Positions 18,769 through 26,495 of a stretch of DNA of 64,000 nucleotides are shown here, in pieces. The DNA comes from Geomonas ferrireducens. GTDB taxonomy: Bacteria; Desulfobacterota; Desulfuromonadia; Geobacterales; Geobacteraceae. The stretch is from contig NZ_SSYA01000001.1 of NCBI RefSeq assembly GCF_004917065.1, positions 1,434,161 through 1,498,160 of the forward strand. The letters run 5' to 3'. The notes under the pieces were generated by a model, which had not been told where the DNA came from, ran no database searches, and saw only the letters and a program-made list of their open reading frames with translations. Position 1 is the first letter of the stretch. Every line of letters begins with the position of its first letter. A program made the position numbers and the translations under genes.

Positions 18769-19268
18769 GATCTGGGGTCAGGCTTGCAAAGTTGCAAAGT
18801 TAGGTTAGCTTTGGCTAATGGCTCGCCGGCAGCGGATACATTTTCCTGGTGCTCACTATCATGTCATCCTGCGCGGGAATGACCGGCAGGATATTTTCTA
18901 CGATGAGGTGGACCGGTACAAGTTCTACCTGCTTCTCCAGGAGGGGATCGAAAGGTTTGGCCATTCGATCCTCTCTTTTTGTCTGCTGACAAACCACGTT
19001 CATCTCATCTGCCAGTGGAATCTGGGGTCAGGCTTGCAAAGTTTCAAAATTGGGTTAGCTTTAGCTAATGGCTCGCCGGCAGCGGATACATTTTCCTGGT
19101 GCTCACTATCACGTCATCCTGCGGGGTAACGACCGGCAGGATATTTTCTACGATGAGGTGGACCGGTACAAGTTCTACCTGCTTCTCCAGGAGGGGATCG
19201 AAAGGTTTGGCCATTCGATCCTCTCTTTCTGTCTGATGACCAACCATGTACACCTCCTCTGCCAAGTC
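18769..19268. repeat. 250-bp tandem duplication of the 5' end of a RAYT element
   Basis: Sequence from about 18769 to 19018 is repeated at 19019-19268 with few differences. Both copies start with the terminal repeat (GGGTCAGGCTTGCAAAG) and carry the first 65 or so codons of the transposase. Confidence 0.9.
18818..19018 (+). pseudogene. Truncated RAYT transposase copy
   Basis: The first 66 codons are nearly identical to the transposase at 19068, up to TNHVHLICQ, then the frame runs into the duplicated left end of the next copy and makes no sense. A fragment left by the 250-bp duplication; it lacks the catalytic Tyr. Confidence 0.85.
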
Positions 19269-20027
19269 TCTGATGTCCCGCTATCAAGGATCATCCAGAA
19301 CTTGGCTTTTAGGTATACCCGCTGGATAAACTGGCGGCAAAAAAGAGTCGGGCACCTCTTCCAAGGACGGTACAGGGCGATCCTGGTCGACGCCGACGAA
19401 TACCTCCTTCAGTTGACCTCATATATCCACCTTAATCCAATTCGTGCGAATCTTGTAAAGGACCCTTCAGCTTATCCTTGGAGCAGCCATCGTGCTTATG
19501 TTGGCAAGGAAGTCCTGCCCTGGTTGCGGATGGAACCCGTCCTGGCCTACTTCGGCAACAACATGCAACGCGCCAGGTCCGCCTTCCTGGACTTCGTCAA
19601 CGAGAACATTCAAAACGGGCACTGTGATGTCTTCAGCCACGGAGATATAGCCGATACACGTTTTCTCGGTCCGGATGACTTTGTGGATAAGATCCATGAC
19701 AACATAGAACCAGAGCATATGAGGAAGCCTGCGATTCCCGAAATAATAGAGGCAGTGGAGCGCCTCTATGGGCTGACGGGCGGGGGGCTGGTTAATGCCG
19801 ACAGAAGCTTCAAGATGGCAGAAGCACGTTCAATGGTGGCATGGGCGGTACGGGAAATGAGTGATGACACTCTCACAGATCTCGGTCATGTCTTTGGGCG
19901 CGACGTCACGACTCTTAGTTCGTCCATCACAAGGCTGACAGCTAGATCAAAGTCCGACCACGAAATTGCTGAACGGATGAAGAATCTTCATAAAATCCTT
20001 GTCGACTTTGCAACTTTGCAAGCCTGA
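19068..20027 (+). CDS. REP-associated tyrosine transposase (RAYT), element 1
   Basis: 319 residues of the Y1_Tnp (IS200-like) family, which nicks single-stranded DNA. The HUH pair is His60-Val-His62 in MTNHVHLL and the catalytic Tyr119 is in LTSYIHLNP. The C-terminal 120 residues look like a DnaA-C/helix-turn-helix-type DNA-binding domain (LGHVFGRDVTTLSSSITRL). The gene is complete and enclosed by matching terminal inverted repeats; its stop falls within the right one. It could still be active. A tandem 5' fragment lies upstream. Confidence 0.92.
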   Translation: MARRQRIHFPGAHYHVILRGNDRQDIFYDEVDRYKFYLLLQEGIERFGHSILSFCLMTNHVHLLCQVSDVPLSRIIQNLAFRYTRWINWRQKRVGHLFQGRYRAILVDADEYLLQLTSYIHLNPIRANLVKDPSAYPWSSHRAYVGKEVLPWLRMEPVLAYFGNNMQRARSAFLDFVNENIQNGHCDVFSHGDIADTRFLGPDDFVDKIHDNIEPEHMRKPAIPEIIEAVERLYGLTGGGLVNADRSFKMAEARSMVAWAVREMSDDTLTDLGHVFGRDVTTLSSSITRLTARSKSDHEIAERMKNLHKILVDFATLQA

Positions 20028-20073
20028 CCCTAGCCTATTTCCGTTGTCACGAACTCTCCCTTAGGAGGTTCAT

Positions 20074-20918
20074 ATGGCCAACTCCCGTGCGCCCCACTTC
20101 CACCGCGACCCCTTTCAACGCCCTGCCCTAACCCCAGGCCCACTAGGCCACAACGATGCCGCTTCGCCGGACACACGTCGTACACACATCGGGGACACAC
20201 CGGGGCCCTTGGAATAAACGATCATGCCTCTCCATTCGTCGTTGGAAGGGATCCAAACATAACGGAGCAAAGCAGAATAATTAGCAGTGTTATCACACCT
20301 AAACCAGGAACCAGAAACCAGCTTAGAGAAGAAGATTTCGTTGATGCAGCTAAGACTTTAGGAGGTGCTTCCGTAGCGGTGATCAAGGCTTTCGCAGAAG
20401 TTGAGTCTGGTGGGAAAAGCGGCTTTGGTTCCGATGGTCTACCCGTCATTGCATATGAAGGGCATATATTTCGACGACTCACAAAAAGATTGCATGATCG
20501 ACATATGCGCCTCTCATACGTGTACTTGGAAAAAGCGGGAGCGCAATGGAAGCTAAACAATCGCTCTCATTCTGTGTCATGGCAAACCCTACGTGCAGCG
20601 ATGGAACTGGATGCCAATGCCGCACTCCAGTCCTGCTCCTGGGGAAAGTTTCAGATTATGGGGTTTAACCACAAAGCTTGCGGGTTTGAAAACGTACTTG
20701 ATTTTGTGATGGCAATGAAGACTGGAGAGCGGGAACAATTAATGGGGTTTGTGAAGTTTTGTAAGTCGCGATCAGACTTGATTTCGGCAATAATGGCCAA
20801 AGATTTTAAGAAAATTGCCTGCTTGTACAACGGAGTTAATTATGGAGATTGTGACAAACGTATGGAGCGTAGTTACAAAAAACATTGTAATGCGGCATCA
20901 AGCTCTCCTAAAGCTTAA
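20074..20918 (+). pseudogene. N-acetylmuramidase (DUF3380) with TPGPLGxND module, frameshifted
   Basis: ATG 20074 has TTAGGAGG upstream. Residues 1-47 repeat the N-terminal module of the 5065 protein almost word for word (FHRDPFQRP, TPGPLGHNDAASP, GDTPGPL), then a stop at 20215. A -1 shift at 20211 restores GINDHASP, matching the first protein, and the frame stays open to 20918. The body is a DUF3380/PF11860-type muramidase: FAEVESGGKSGF with the likely catalytic Glu, YEGHIFRRLTKRLHD, SWGKFQIMGFNHKACGF and YNGVNYGD near the end. It would hydrolyse glycan strands. An internal GTG (20379) could give a 179-residue domain only. Like the first hydrolase it has no signal peptide and is followed by a secreted protein. 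Confidence 0.78.
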
Positions 20919-21579
20919 CGTAACAGCTTTGTGGATTTTGCTTGTTTCGGTTACTTCGGCATCGGCTGGGGAACTAAAGTCAGGGGTCTACGAAAATCTA
21001 GCTATAGCAGTAGGGAGACACGGAGCCGTTGTCGGAGTTTATAAGGAAAATCAAGGGGAGGGTGTGACTAAGGACTGTTCATTCTTTCTTAGAGGCTCTT
21101 CCGCAAACAATGAAGCACGCGTAATGACTTGGAGCGATCGTTTGCTGCCGGGAACGGTGAAAGATATCCCTGGTGGGGTGGATCTCAAAATCAATAACGG
21201 GACAGATCATGCTGGATGTGGTCTCGTGTTGCTGCCACAGATTTCGACTGGAATTGTGCTCGAGTTGGTGAGGCTGACAAAATGGCTCGATCTGCAGGAA
21301 ATCATTGCTGAGCGCGCTGTGTTGCACTTGGTCCCCTCCCACAAAGGGAAATTGAAAGGGGTTCTCCGCAAAGGAGCTTTGGTCGGGATACTTAGACAAA
21401 AAGATGGGTGGATGCAGGTGGAGTCGGTATTTGAGCCTCATAGTACAGTCGGGTGGATCAGATCGAGAGAAGCTGGACAGCTTATGCCACCAAACAGCCT
21501 GGACGCTGATGACCAACCACTTTCATCTCCTGCTAAGACTACAACACATTGTCTGTACCGCGAGGGATATCCTGAGTAA
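20890..21579 (+). CDS. Secreted SH3-like protein, candidate immunity partner of the muramidase, with altered C-terminus
   Basis: I start at ATG 20890, which gives MRHQALLKLN, a hydrophobic core and a Sec cleavage site after SVTSASA (about residue 26); it overlaps the muramidase end by 29 bp. Mature part: a beta-rich domain with Cys63 and Cys110, then an SH3b-like domain (about 140-197, ending STVGWIRSREAG). The last 27 or so codons are read from an out-of-frame fragment of a RAYT gene (21500-21590), so the natural C-terminus has been replaced or lost. A periplasmic partner protecting against the muramidase is inferred from position and signal peptide. Confidence 0.68.
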   Translation: MRHQALLKLNVTALWILLVSVTSASAGELKSGVYENLAIAVGRHGAVVGVYKENQGEGVTKDCSFFLRGSSANNEARVMTWSDRLLPGTVKDIPGGVDLKINNGTDHAGCGLVLLPQISTGIVLELVRLTKWLDLQEIIAERAVLHLVPSHKGKLKGVLRKGALVGILRQKDGWMQVESVFEPHSTVGWIRSREAGQLMPPNSLDADDQPLSSPAKTTTHCLYREGYPE

Positions 21580-21584
21580 AGGAA

Positions 21585-22639
21585 CTAGGGGGACGTTGTT
21601 AATATTTTGACATTTGATTAGGCACGGCTAAGCTTTCCGCATGCCAAGGTTAGCTCGACTTGATGCGGTTGGTTTGCTGCAGCACGTGATGGTCCGTGGC
21701 ATCGAGAAGTCCGACATCTTCCTCGATGACAAAGACCGTTACTCTTTCCTCGATCGCCTATCAATGCTGCTGGTGAAGACCGGTACCTCGTGCTTCGCCT
21801 GGGCGCTGATGACCAACCACTTCCATCTTCTGTTGAGACCGGAAAAGTCCAAATTATCCTCCTTCATGCGCCGCCTACTCACCGGGTACGCGGTGACATT
21901 CAATCAAAGGCACAACCGTGTCGGCCATCTCTTTCAAAATCGTTACAAGTCCATTGTTTGCCAGGAAGAGCCTTACCTTCTGGAGCTGGTGAGCTACATT
22001 CACCTGAATCCTGTCAGGGCGCGCCTTGTCCAGGGCGTGGACGCATTGGACAGCTATCGCTGGAGCGGGCACGCGGTACTAATGGGGAACCACACCCTCC
22101 CGGGTCAGGTCACGGACGAGGTGCTGTGCAGATTTGGCGGCAGTTTGTCGGAAGCAAGACGGAATTATCGGTTGTTTGTCATGGAGGCTGCAGCAAAAGG
22201 TCATCGTGAGGAGTTCGTTGGAGGCGGCATGCTCAGAAGTTGTGACTTCCTTCATGCGCAGCCTGGTGCAGAGGCGTTCGATGAGCGGATCCTCGGTGGG
22301 GGCGAGTTTGTAGAAGACGTATGGCGGGTGGAACAAGATGCACACATAGAGGATATACCGTCCTTGGAATCAGTGGTCAGTGACGTTGCTGCAAGATACG
22401 GGATCAGCCCCGAAATACTATGTACATCCACCAAGGAGCGAACTGTATCAGCGGCCCGCGCAGTAGCCTGTTTCCTTGCACTGCGTGTCTTGGGATACAG
22501 CGGGGCGACCATTTCGGACTTGCTTAAGATATCTCGTGCAGGGGTAACGGTGGCTGCAAAGAGGGGAGAGACCTTGGTGAAGGACGGTGCAGCTAAAGAT
22601 CTTGTCTCAAATGTAAAAATATTAACAACGTCCCCCTAG
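21585..22639 (+). mobile_element. RAYT element 2 with perfect terminal inverted repeats
   Basis: The 24-bp sequence at 21585-21608 (CTAGGGGGACGTTGTT...) is repeated inverted and without mismatch at 22616-22639. It encloses one intact transposase whose stop codon TAG is the last three bases of the right repeat, the same layout as element 1 but with a different repeat sequence. Confidence 0.85.
21641..22639 (+). CDS. REP-associated tyrosine transposase (RAYT), element 2
   Basis: 332 residues, Y1_Tnp family. His60-Phe-His62 in LMTNHFHLLLR is the HUH pair and Tyr119 in LVSYIHLNP the catalytic Tyr; HNRVGHLFQNRYKS is also typical. The C-terminal domain has a helix-turn-helix look (GYSGATISDLLKISRAG). 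It is only distantly similar to element 1. Complete and bounded by its own inverted repeats. A short fragment of a related gene lies just upstream at 21500-21590. Confidence 0.93.
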   Translation: MPRLARLDAVGLLQHVMVRGIEKSDIFLDDKDRYSFLDRLSMLLVKTGTSCFAWALMTNHFHLLLRPEKSKLSSFMRRLLTGYAVTFNQRHNRVGHLFQNRYKSIVCQEEPYLLELVSYIHLNPVRARLVQGVDALDSYRWSGHAVLMGNHTLPGQVTDEVLCRFGGSLSEARRNYRLFVMEAAAKGHREEFVGGGMLRSCDFLHAQPGAEAFDERILGGGEFVEDVWRVEQDAHIEDIPSLESVVSDVAARYGISPEILCTSTKERTVSAARAVACFLALRVLGYSGATISDLLKISRAGVTVAAKRGETLVKDGAAKDLVSNVKILTTSP

Positions 22640-22739
22640 GGGGCTTTCTGGTAATAAAGGCACATCTGCTGTCTAATAGTGGTATAGTTGAAAGAGTAGA
22701 ACTTTGAGGTAATGCAACTTTACGACAAGGAGTAACATC

Positions 22740-22865
22740 ATGAGTAAAGGCCAAGACAGTAAGAAGTCATCGAAAAAGGAACCGGCAAAAACACAAAAAG
22801 AAAAGAAGGCGGACAAACGGCTCAAGAAAGAGGAAAAAGCTGTCGGTGTAAAGCTCACGATCTAA
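22740..22865 (+). CDS. Small Lys/Glu-rich protein
   Basis: 41 codons from ATG 22740 (MSKGQDSKKSSKKEP...), with AAGGAG 7 nt before the start. Almost entirely Lys, Glu, Ser and Ala, so disordered or helical and nucleic-acid-binding in style. No family recognised. The strong ribosome site is the main reason to accept it. Confidence 0.6.
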   Translation: MSKGQDSKKSSKKEPAKTQKEKKADKRLKKEEKAVGVKLTI

Positions 22866-22932
22866 AAAGTCCACGTCTCCTCTCCTGCCTGCTCTTCACG
22901 CTACAAAATCGTCTGTAACAAATGGAGACATC

Positions 22933-23058
22933 ATGATCCTCGCAATAGTAGTTACCTGTGTATTCGGCGCCGCCGCCTTCGCTCTGCTGAACAAGGGGCC
23001 GATGGACCGCCAATCCGCGCACAGCACGGCCTATTGGGCGCGTTACGAAGGTAAATAA
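22933..23058 (+). CDS. Small single-membrane-span protein
   Basis: 41 codons from ATG 22933 with GGAGA 4 nt upstream: an N-terminal hydrophobic helix (MILAIVVTCVFGAAAFALL), then a short polar tail ending in YEGK. A 10-bp GC-rich hairpin (CCCTTGCGGC/GCCGCAAGGG, 23073-23097) follows the stop. Probably a membrane miniprotein; function unknown. Confidence 0.5.
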   Translation: MILAIVVTCVFGAAAFALLNKGPMDRQSAHSTAYWARYEGK

Positions 23059-23252
23059 ACCATAAGTCGGGTCCCTTGCGGCGGCCTGCCGCAAGGGCAA
23101 GCCGCCTCTGGGAGACACGCGGAGCGGGGACGCCCATGGGTGTCCCCGACTTCTCACTTGCATACCGACGAAACACCGGTGTTCAGCAGTGAGGCCATTT
23201 TCACTTGGCTGATATGGTAACGGTTGCCAAGGCTCCTGATTTGGTCACAAAG

Positions 23253-23555
23253 CTATGCCGGCTTCAAGACGTCGGCTTCGGTATTCAGGGACTTCAGGCT
23301 CAGCTCGACGATGTCCCCGGCGCTCAGCTTTTTAAAGCAGGCATGGACCAGTTGTTTCGCCATGGCGTTGTATTCCGCACCCGCTACTACGTTGATTTCC
23401 GTATTGGTGGAAAGACCTATCACCTTCAGATGGACGTCGCTCCCCAGAAGCATCACTCCGATATCCTTATCGCCGCCATCGCGCATGCAGAGCTGCAAAA
23501 AGCTCATCGCCACACTTTCCCACAGCTTTGCAATCTCGAACTCCCCGGTTTCCAT
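23253..23555 (-). CDS. Hypothetical protein (gene 2 of a minus-strand pair)
   Basis: 100 residues, mixed alpha/beta, no signal peptide or membrane span. GGGAGG lies 5 nt before the ATG on the minus strand, which is why I prefer it over overlapping plus-strand frames. It starts 9 bp after the stop of the gene at 23565-23858; the two are one unit. No family recognised. Confidence 0.6.
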   Translation of the reverse strand: METGEFEIAKLWESVAMSFLQLCMRDGGDKDIGVMLLGSDVHLKVIGLSTNTEINVVAGAEYNAMAKQLVHACFKKLSAGDIVELSLKSLNTEADVLKPA

Positions 23556-23564
23556 AAAACCTCC

Positions 23565-23858
23565 CTATCCTTTCGCAAGCTTGAGTAGTGCAGCCTTCTT
23601 CAACGGGGTCTTGTGCAGTTCGTTCAGGCGCTGCACGCTGACCCTTTTCAGGCAGGAAAGCACCAACTGTTCACCGACCTCACAGACGCCGGTCCCGTAC
23701 ACGGTCATCATGACATCGCCTGTCGGTTGCAGGATCCTGATACGCGCCGCGTTGCCGCGCGTCCCGACATCGACACGACGCTCATCTTCATTTCCCGCCG
23801 CCACATCGAGCAGCGCGAACGTAATTGCTTGGTACAACGACTGCAGTTCGAATCCCAT
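23565..23858 (-). CDS. Hypothetical protein (gene 1 of a minus-strand pair)
   Basis: I start at the ATG giving MGFELQSLYQAITF (97 residues) because GGAGGGGG sits just upstream; an earlier in-frame ATG at 23960 has no such site. Mixed alpha/beta, with a basic helical C-terminus (LKKAALLKLAKG). No family recognised. Paired with the gene after it. Confidence 0.6.
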   Translation of the reverse strand: MGFELQSLYQAITFALLDVAAGNEDERRVDVGTRGNAARIRILQPTGDVMMTVYGTGVCEVGEQLVLSCLKRVSVQRLNELHKTPLKKAALLKLAKG

Positions 23859-24148
23859 GACCCCCCTCCTGTTGTTCGCGTGAATGGTTAGAAAATGCCA
23901 ATAATATCGGTGCCTGTCAACCGGCGCCCTGACAAAAATCGGCAAGCCGTCGGCGAGCAACTGAGGAAAGCCGTTGGATGCGAAAGCATCTTCAAGAGAA
24001 TTCCTGGGGGATGGGGGGAGTCGCTGAGGTTTTTGACATTCGATGGGCTCTTGCTAGAGTTTGGTCCGGAATGCGTTCTGGCGTGCAATCCACTATGACT
24101 GCAAGCGCATCGTCTGCTTCGGCGTCGATGGCTTAAAAGGAGAAATGC

Positions 24149-24634
24149 ATGAAAAAGCCTGCAAAGAACACGATCTGCCTTTGGTTCGATGGCGACGCGG
24201 AAGAGGCGGCGCGCTTTTACGCGGGGATCTTCCCCGATTCATCGGTTGACGCGGTGCACCTCGCGCCGGGGGATTACCCGTCCGGGAAAAAAGGCGATGT
24301 ATTGACGGTCGAGTTTACCGTCATGGGGATTCCTTGCCTCGGGCTCAACGGGGGACCTGAGGTCAAGCACAACGAGGCATTCTCGTTCCAGGTCGCTACT
24401 ACGGACCAGGCGGAGACCGACCGGTACTGGAACGCAATCGTCGGCAACGGGGGGCAAGAGATCGTCTGCGGTTGGTGCAGAGATAAGTATGGCATCTCGT
24501 GGCAAATCACACCGGTCGCGTTGACTGAGGCGATAACAGACCCAGATCCCGCCGCGGCGAAGCGCGCGTTCGATGCCATGATGCAGATGGTGAAGATCGA
24601 CATCGCCGCCATCGAGGCTGCACGTCGAGGCTGA
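24149..24634 (+). CDS. VOC-family PhnB/3-dmu-9_3-mt-like protein
   Basis: 161 residues, the usual length of this glyoxalase-fold family. AAGGAG precedes the ATG. Visible are the opening strand NTICLWFDGDAEEAARFYAGIF, the central LGLNGGPEVKHNEAFSF and the ending CGWCRDKYGISWQITP. These proteins share a metal-binding fold but mostly have no known reaction; the old demethylubiquinone methyltransferase name is not evidence of that activity. Confidence 0.9.
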   Translation: MKKPAKNTICLWFDGDAEEAARFYAGIFPDSSVDAVHLAPGDYPSGKKGDVLTVEFTVMGIPCLGLNGGPEVKHNEAFSFQVATTDQAETDRYWNAIVGNGGQEIVCGWCRDKYGISWQITPVALTEAITDPDPAAAKRAFDAMMQMVKIDIAAIEAARRG

Positions 24635-24675
24635 GGTTTCAGGCTTGTTATACCGGCGAAAGGAGGCCGCAAAGC

Positions 24676-25227
24676 ATGAGAGTGATACTTGCGTTGATCT
24701 TGGCGGTGCTTGTTGCAGGCACCGCTCCGGCGAAGGAAATTGCAGGCGTGAAGGTCGATCCACAAGTGACGGTGAATGCCGAAACGCTAACCTTGAACGG
24801 CAGCGGCATCAGGAAGAAATTCTTCGTCAAAGTCTACGTCGGCTCCCTGTATTCCGCGCGACGCCTGACGAGCGGTTCTGAAGCGCTCAGTGACACGGGT
24901 GACAAGTTGATCAGGATGGCTTTCGTGTACCCGAAGGTGGAGAAGGAGAAGATCGTCGAGGCGTTCCAGGAGGGTTTTGTGAACAACTCGCCGGAGCTTG
25001 CCGATGCTGCGGAAGTGAAGAAATTCCTCTCCTTTTTTACGGGAGACTTCAAGCGCGGTGACGAGGTCGACATCTTCCTTGGGGGCGACGGGACGGTGAC
25101 GGCCAAGCACAACGGCAAGCCTCTCGGGACCCTGGTCTCCCGCCCCCTTGCCACCGCCATCTTAGCCATCTACCTCGGAGAAAAACCAGCCGACGCGAAC
25201 CTGAAGAAGGGGATGCTCGGCAAGTAA
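24676..25227 (+). CDS. Chalcone-isomerase-like periplasmic protein
   Basis: 183 residues with a signal peptide (MRVILALILAVLVAGTAPA). The mature part fits the bacterial chalcone_3-type family: LTLNGSGIRKKFFVKVYVGSLY early, IRMAFVYPKVEKEKIVEAF in the middle, and FLGGDGTVTAKHNGK late. Bacterial members are periplasmic with no proven isomerase activity. AAAGGAGG upstream supports the start. It follows the VOC gene by 41 bp and may be cotranscribed. Confidence 0.88.
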   Translation: MRVILALILAVLVAGTAPAKEIAGVKVDPQVTVNAETLTLNGSGIRKKFFVKVYVGSLYSARRLTSGSEALSDTGDKLIRMAFVYPKVEKEKIVEAFQEGFVNNSPELADAAEVKKFLSFFTGDFKRGDEVDIFLGGDGTVTAKHNGKPLGTLVSRPLATAILAIYLGEKPADANLKKGMLGK

Positions 25228-25244
25228 GTGCCGTTTTGGCCGCT

Positions 25245-25793
25245 CTATCGGTTTGGTCTGGATCCTGATTTGGGCTCTTTATCCGTCATGTAATATCTCT
25301 TCTGTTTTTCGTTCCAGATCAGAGGCTCGTAGTAGTGGTCGCCAGCGACGGTAGGGTCATAGACATCCACTCTTATTTCTGTTGGTACTTCAGATTTCCA
25401 GTTTCCAAAGTAAACGGCTGGCTCGGCTGGGGCATCTGCCGGGAAAATCTCCGGGAGTGTCCCTACAACGTTCATACGATCATCAACAATGATGGTGTAA
25501 GGAAAATCCTCCCATACTTTTGCCTGTTTCGTATTGAGATAGTCTTCAGTCCAGACTGAAATAATCGAGACTACCGCTTTTGATGATTGTTCTTTCTTCA
25601 AGGGACATATTTTTGTGAATGTTAGGTACTTGTGCCATGAGGCCGGCAACTTTACAGCCCGTTGTGGATCGATAACGACACAATCTCTCGGCTTTAGTTC
25701 GGTAAAGCCAATGTAGCCTTCAGCGAAGGCAAACTGGGTTGGCCATGACAGGCATGAGGCGAGAGCTATAAAAACGGTAAAGGCTTTTTGCAT
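25245..25793 (-). CDS. Secreted protein, candidate immunity partner of the amidase
   Basis: 182 residues with a Sec signal peptide (MQKAFTVFIALASCLSWP..., cleavage near FAFA). The mature domain is beta-rich, with Cys residues at CVVID and KICPLKK. No known family. It starts 12 bp after the amidase stop on the same strand, so the two are an operon. As with the two lysozyme-type pairs in this island, a secreted protein directly behind a wall hydrolase suggests an immunity protein; this is inference. Confidence 0.65.
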   Translation of the reverse strand: MQKAFTVFIALASCLSWPTQFAFAEGYIGFTELKPRDCVVIDPQRAVKLPASWHKYLTFTKICPLKKEQSSKAVVSIISVWTEDYLNTKQAKVWEDFPYTIIVDDRMNVVGTLPEIFPADAPAEPAVYFGNWKSEVPTEIRVDVYDPTVAGDHYYEPLIWNEKQKRYYMTDKEPKSGSRPNR

Positions 25794-25805
25794 GCGCTGA
25801 TCTCC

Positions 25806-26333
25806 TCAGTTCTCCGCACCATCTGGGGACCCATATGGTGTCCCAACGTACTTATAGAAACGAACGTGTTTGAATTTTTCCCGCGACCAGGGATCCGCGA
25901 TCGTTCTATCCCCTTTGCTTTTTGCTCCAGGCCAACTTCCTATCGACGTGGACATGGCAAGAGGAAATATGCCGTAGCTGGGCAGTACTTTTGACCTGCC
26001 TTCTCGGTCCAAGTAACTGTACCCGCCATGATTCTTTGGCTGACCTGGATATACAACTATCACGTGACCGTGTGTCGATTCCGCCGCGCCGCCTATGACA
26101 AGGACGCCATCATTTGCAAGTTGTGCTAGTTCATGAATCTGAACCTCTTGCCATCTGGGGCTTCTCTCCACAACTTGGAGGAGGTTGTTTGCAGTAAGGT
26201 AAGGCTGGTCGTGAACGTATTTTCTTATGACGTGCCAAACGGCATGGCTGCACGACTTGGGGTATGTATAAAAGGCTTCGTCGCAAGCAGCTTTCAACGA
26301 GTGGCATTTTTGGCAGCTGTTGTTGCCAGGCAT
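25806..26333 (-). CDS. CHAP/NlpC-like peptidoglycan amidase, candidate effector
   Basis: 175 residues from ATG 26333, which has GAGGAGGG upstream (a GTG at 26339 is also in frame). A papain-like layout is visible: SCSHAVWHVIRKY with the likely nucleophile Cys28, then STHGHVIVVYPG with His90, and a late GSWPGAKSKGDRTIADPW segment seen in CHAP/NlpC-type amidases. Such enzymes cleave stem peptides. No signal peptide, so secretion through a dedicated system or lysis would be needed. Encoded directly before a secreted partner. Confidence 0.7.
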   Translation of the reverse strand: MPGNNSCQKCHSLKAACDEAFYTYPKSCSHAVWHVIRKYVHDQPYLTANNLLQVVERSPRWQEVQIHELAQLANDGVLVIGGAAESTHGHVIVVYPGQPKNHGGYSYLDREGRSKVLPSYGIFPLAMSTSIGSWPGAKSKGDRTIADPWSREKFKHVRFYKYVGTPYGSPDGAEN

Positions 26334-26460
26334 AATCACTCCCTCCTCAACGCTTTAGGTCACCGCCTCTCGCATTAAGTATTGCAAATGAATTCGCAAG
26401 GGCAAGCCTGTCGTTAAGACCGCAAAATCTCTCCCCCCTTCATGCGTGGGGGGCAAAGGG

Positions 26461-26489
26461 TTGACACGCGCCGCGTGACAACATAGAGT
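26461..26489 (+). promoter_or_regulatory. Promoter of higBA
   Basis: TTGACA (26461-26466), 17-nt spacer, TAGAGT (26484-26489). This is a near-consensus housekeeping promoter only 6 nt before the higB GTG, so the leader would be very short. Confidence 0.7.
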
Positions 26490-26495
26490 TTAGAG

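Larger units (their letters stand above)
18775..20030 (+). mobile_element. RAYT element 1 (IS200/IS605-like) with perfect terminal inverted repeats
   Basis: The sequence at 18775-18800 is a perfect 26-bp inverted repeat of 20005-20030 (starting GGGTCAGGCTTGC). It encloses a truncated and a full tyrosine transposase copy. A second, slightly diverged left end lies at about 19025, so the original element probably ran from there to 20030. The stop codon of the transposase lies inside the right repeat. Confidence 0.8.

Noticed and set aside
23205-23588. Plus-strand gene overlapping the minus-strand pair
   Set aside because: No ribosome site and no protein-like pattern; the minus-strand frames have strong ribosome sites.
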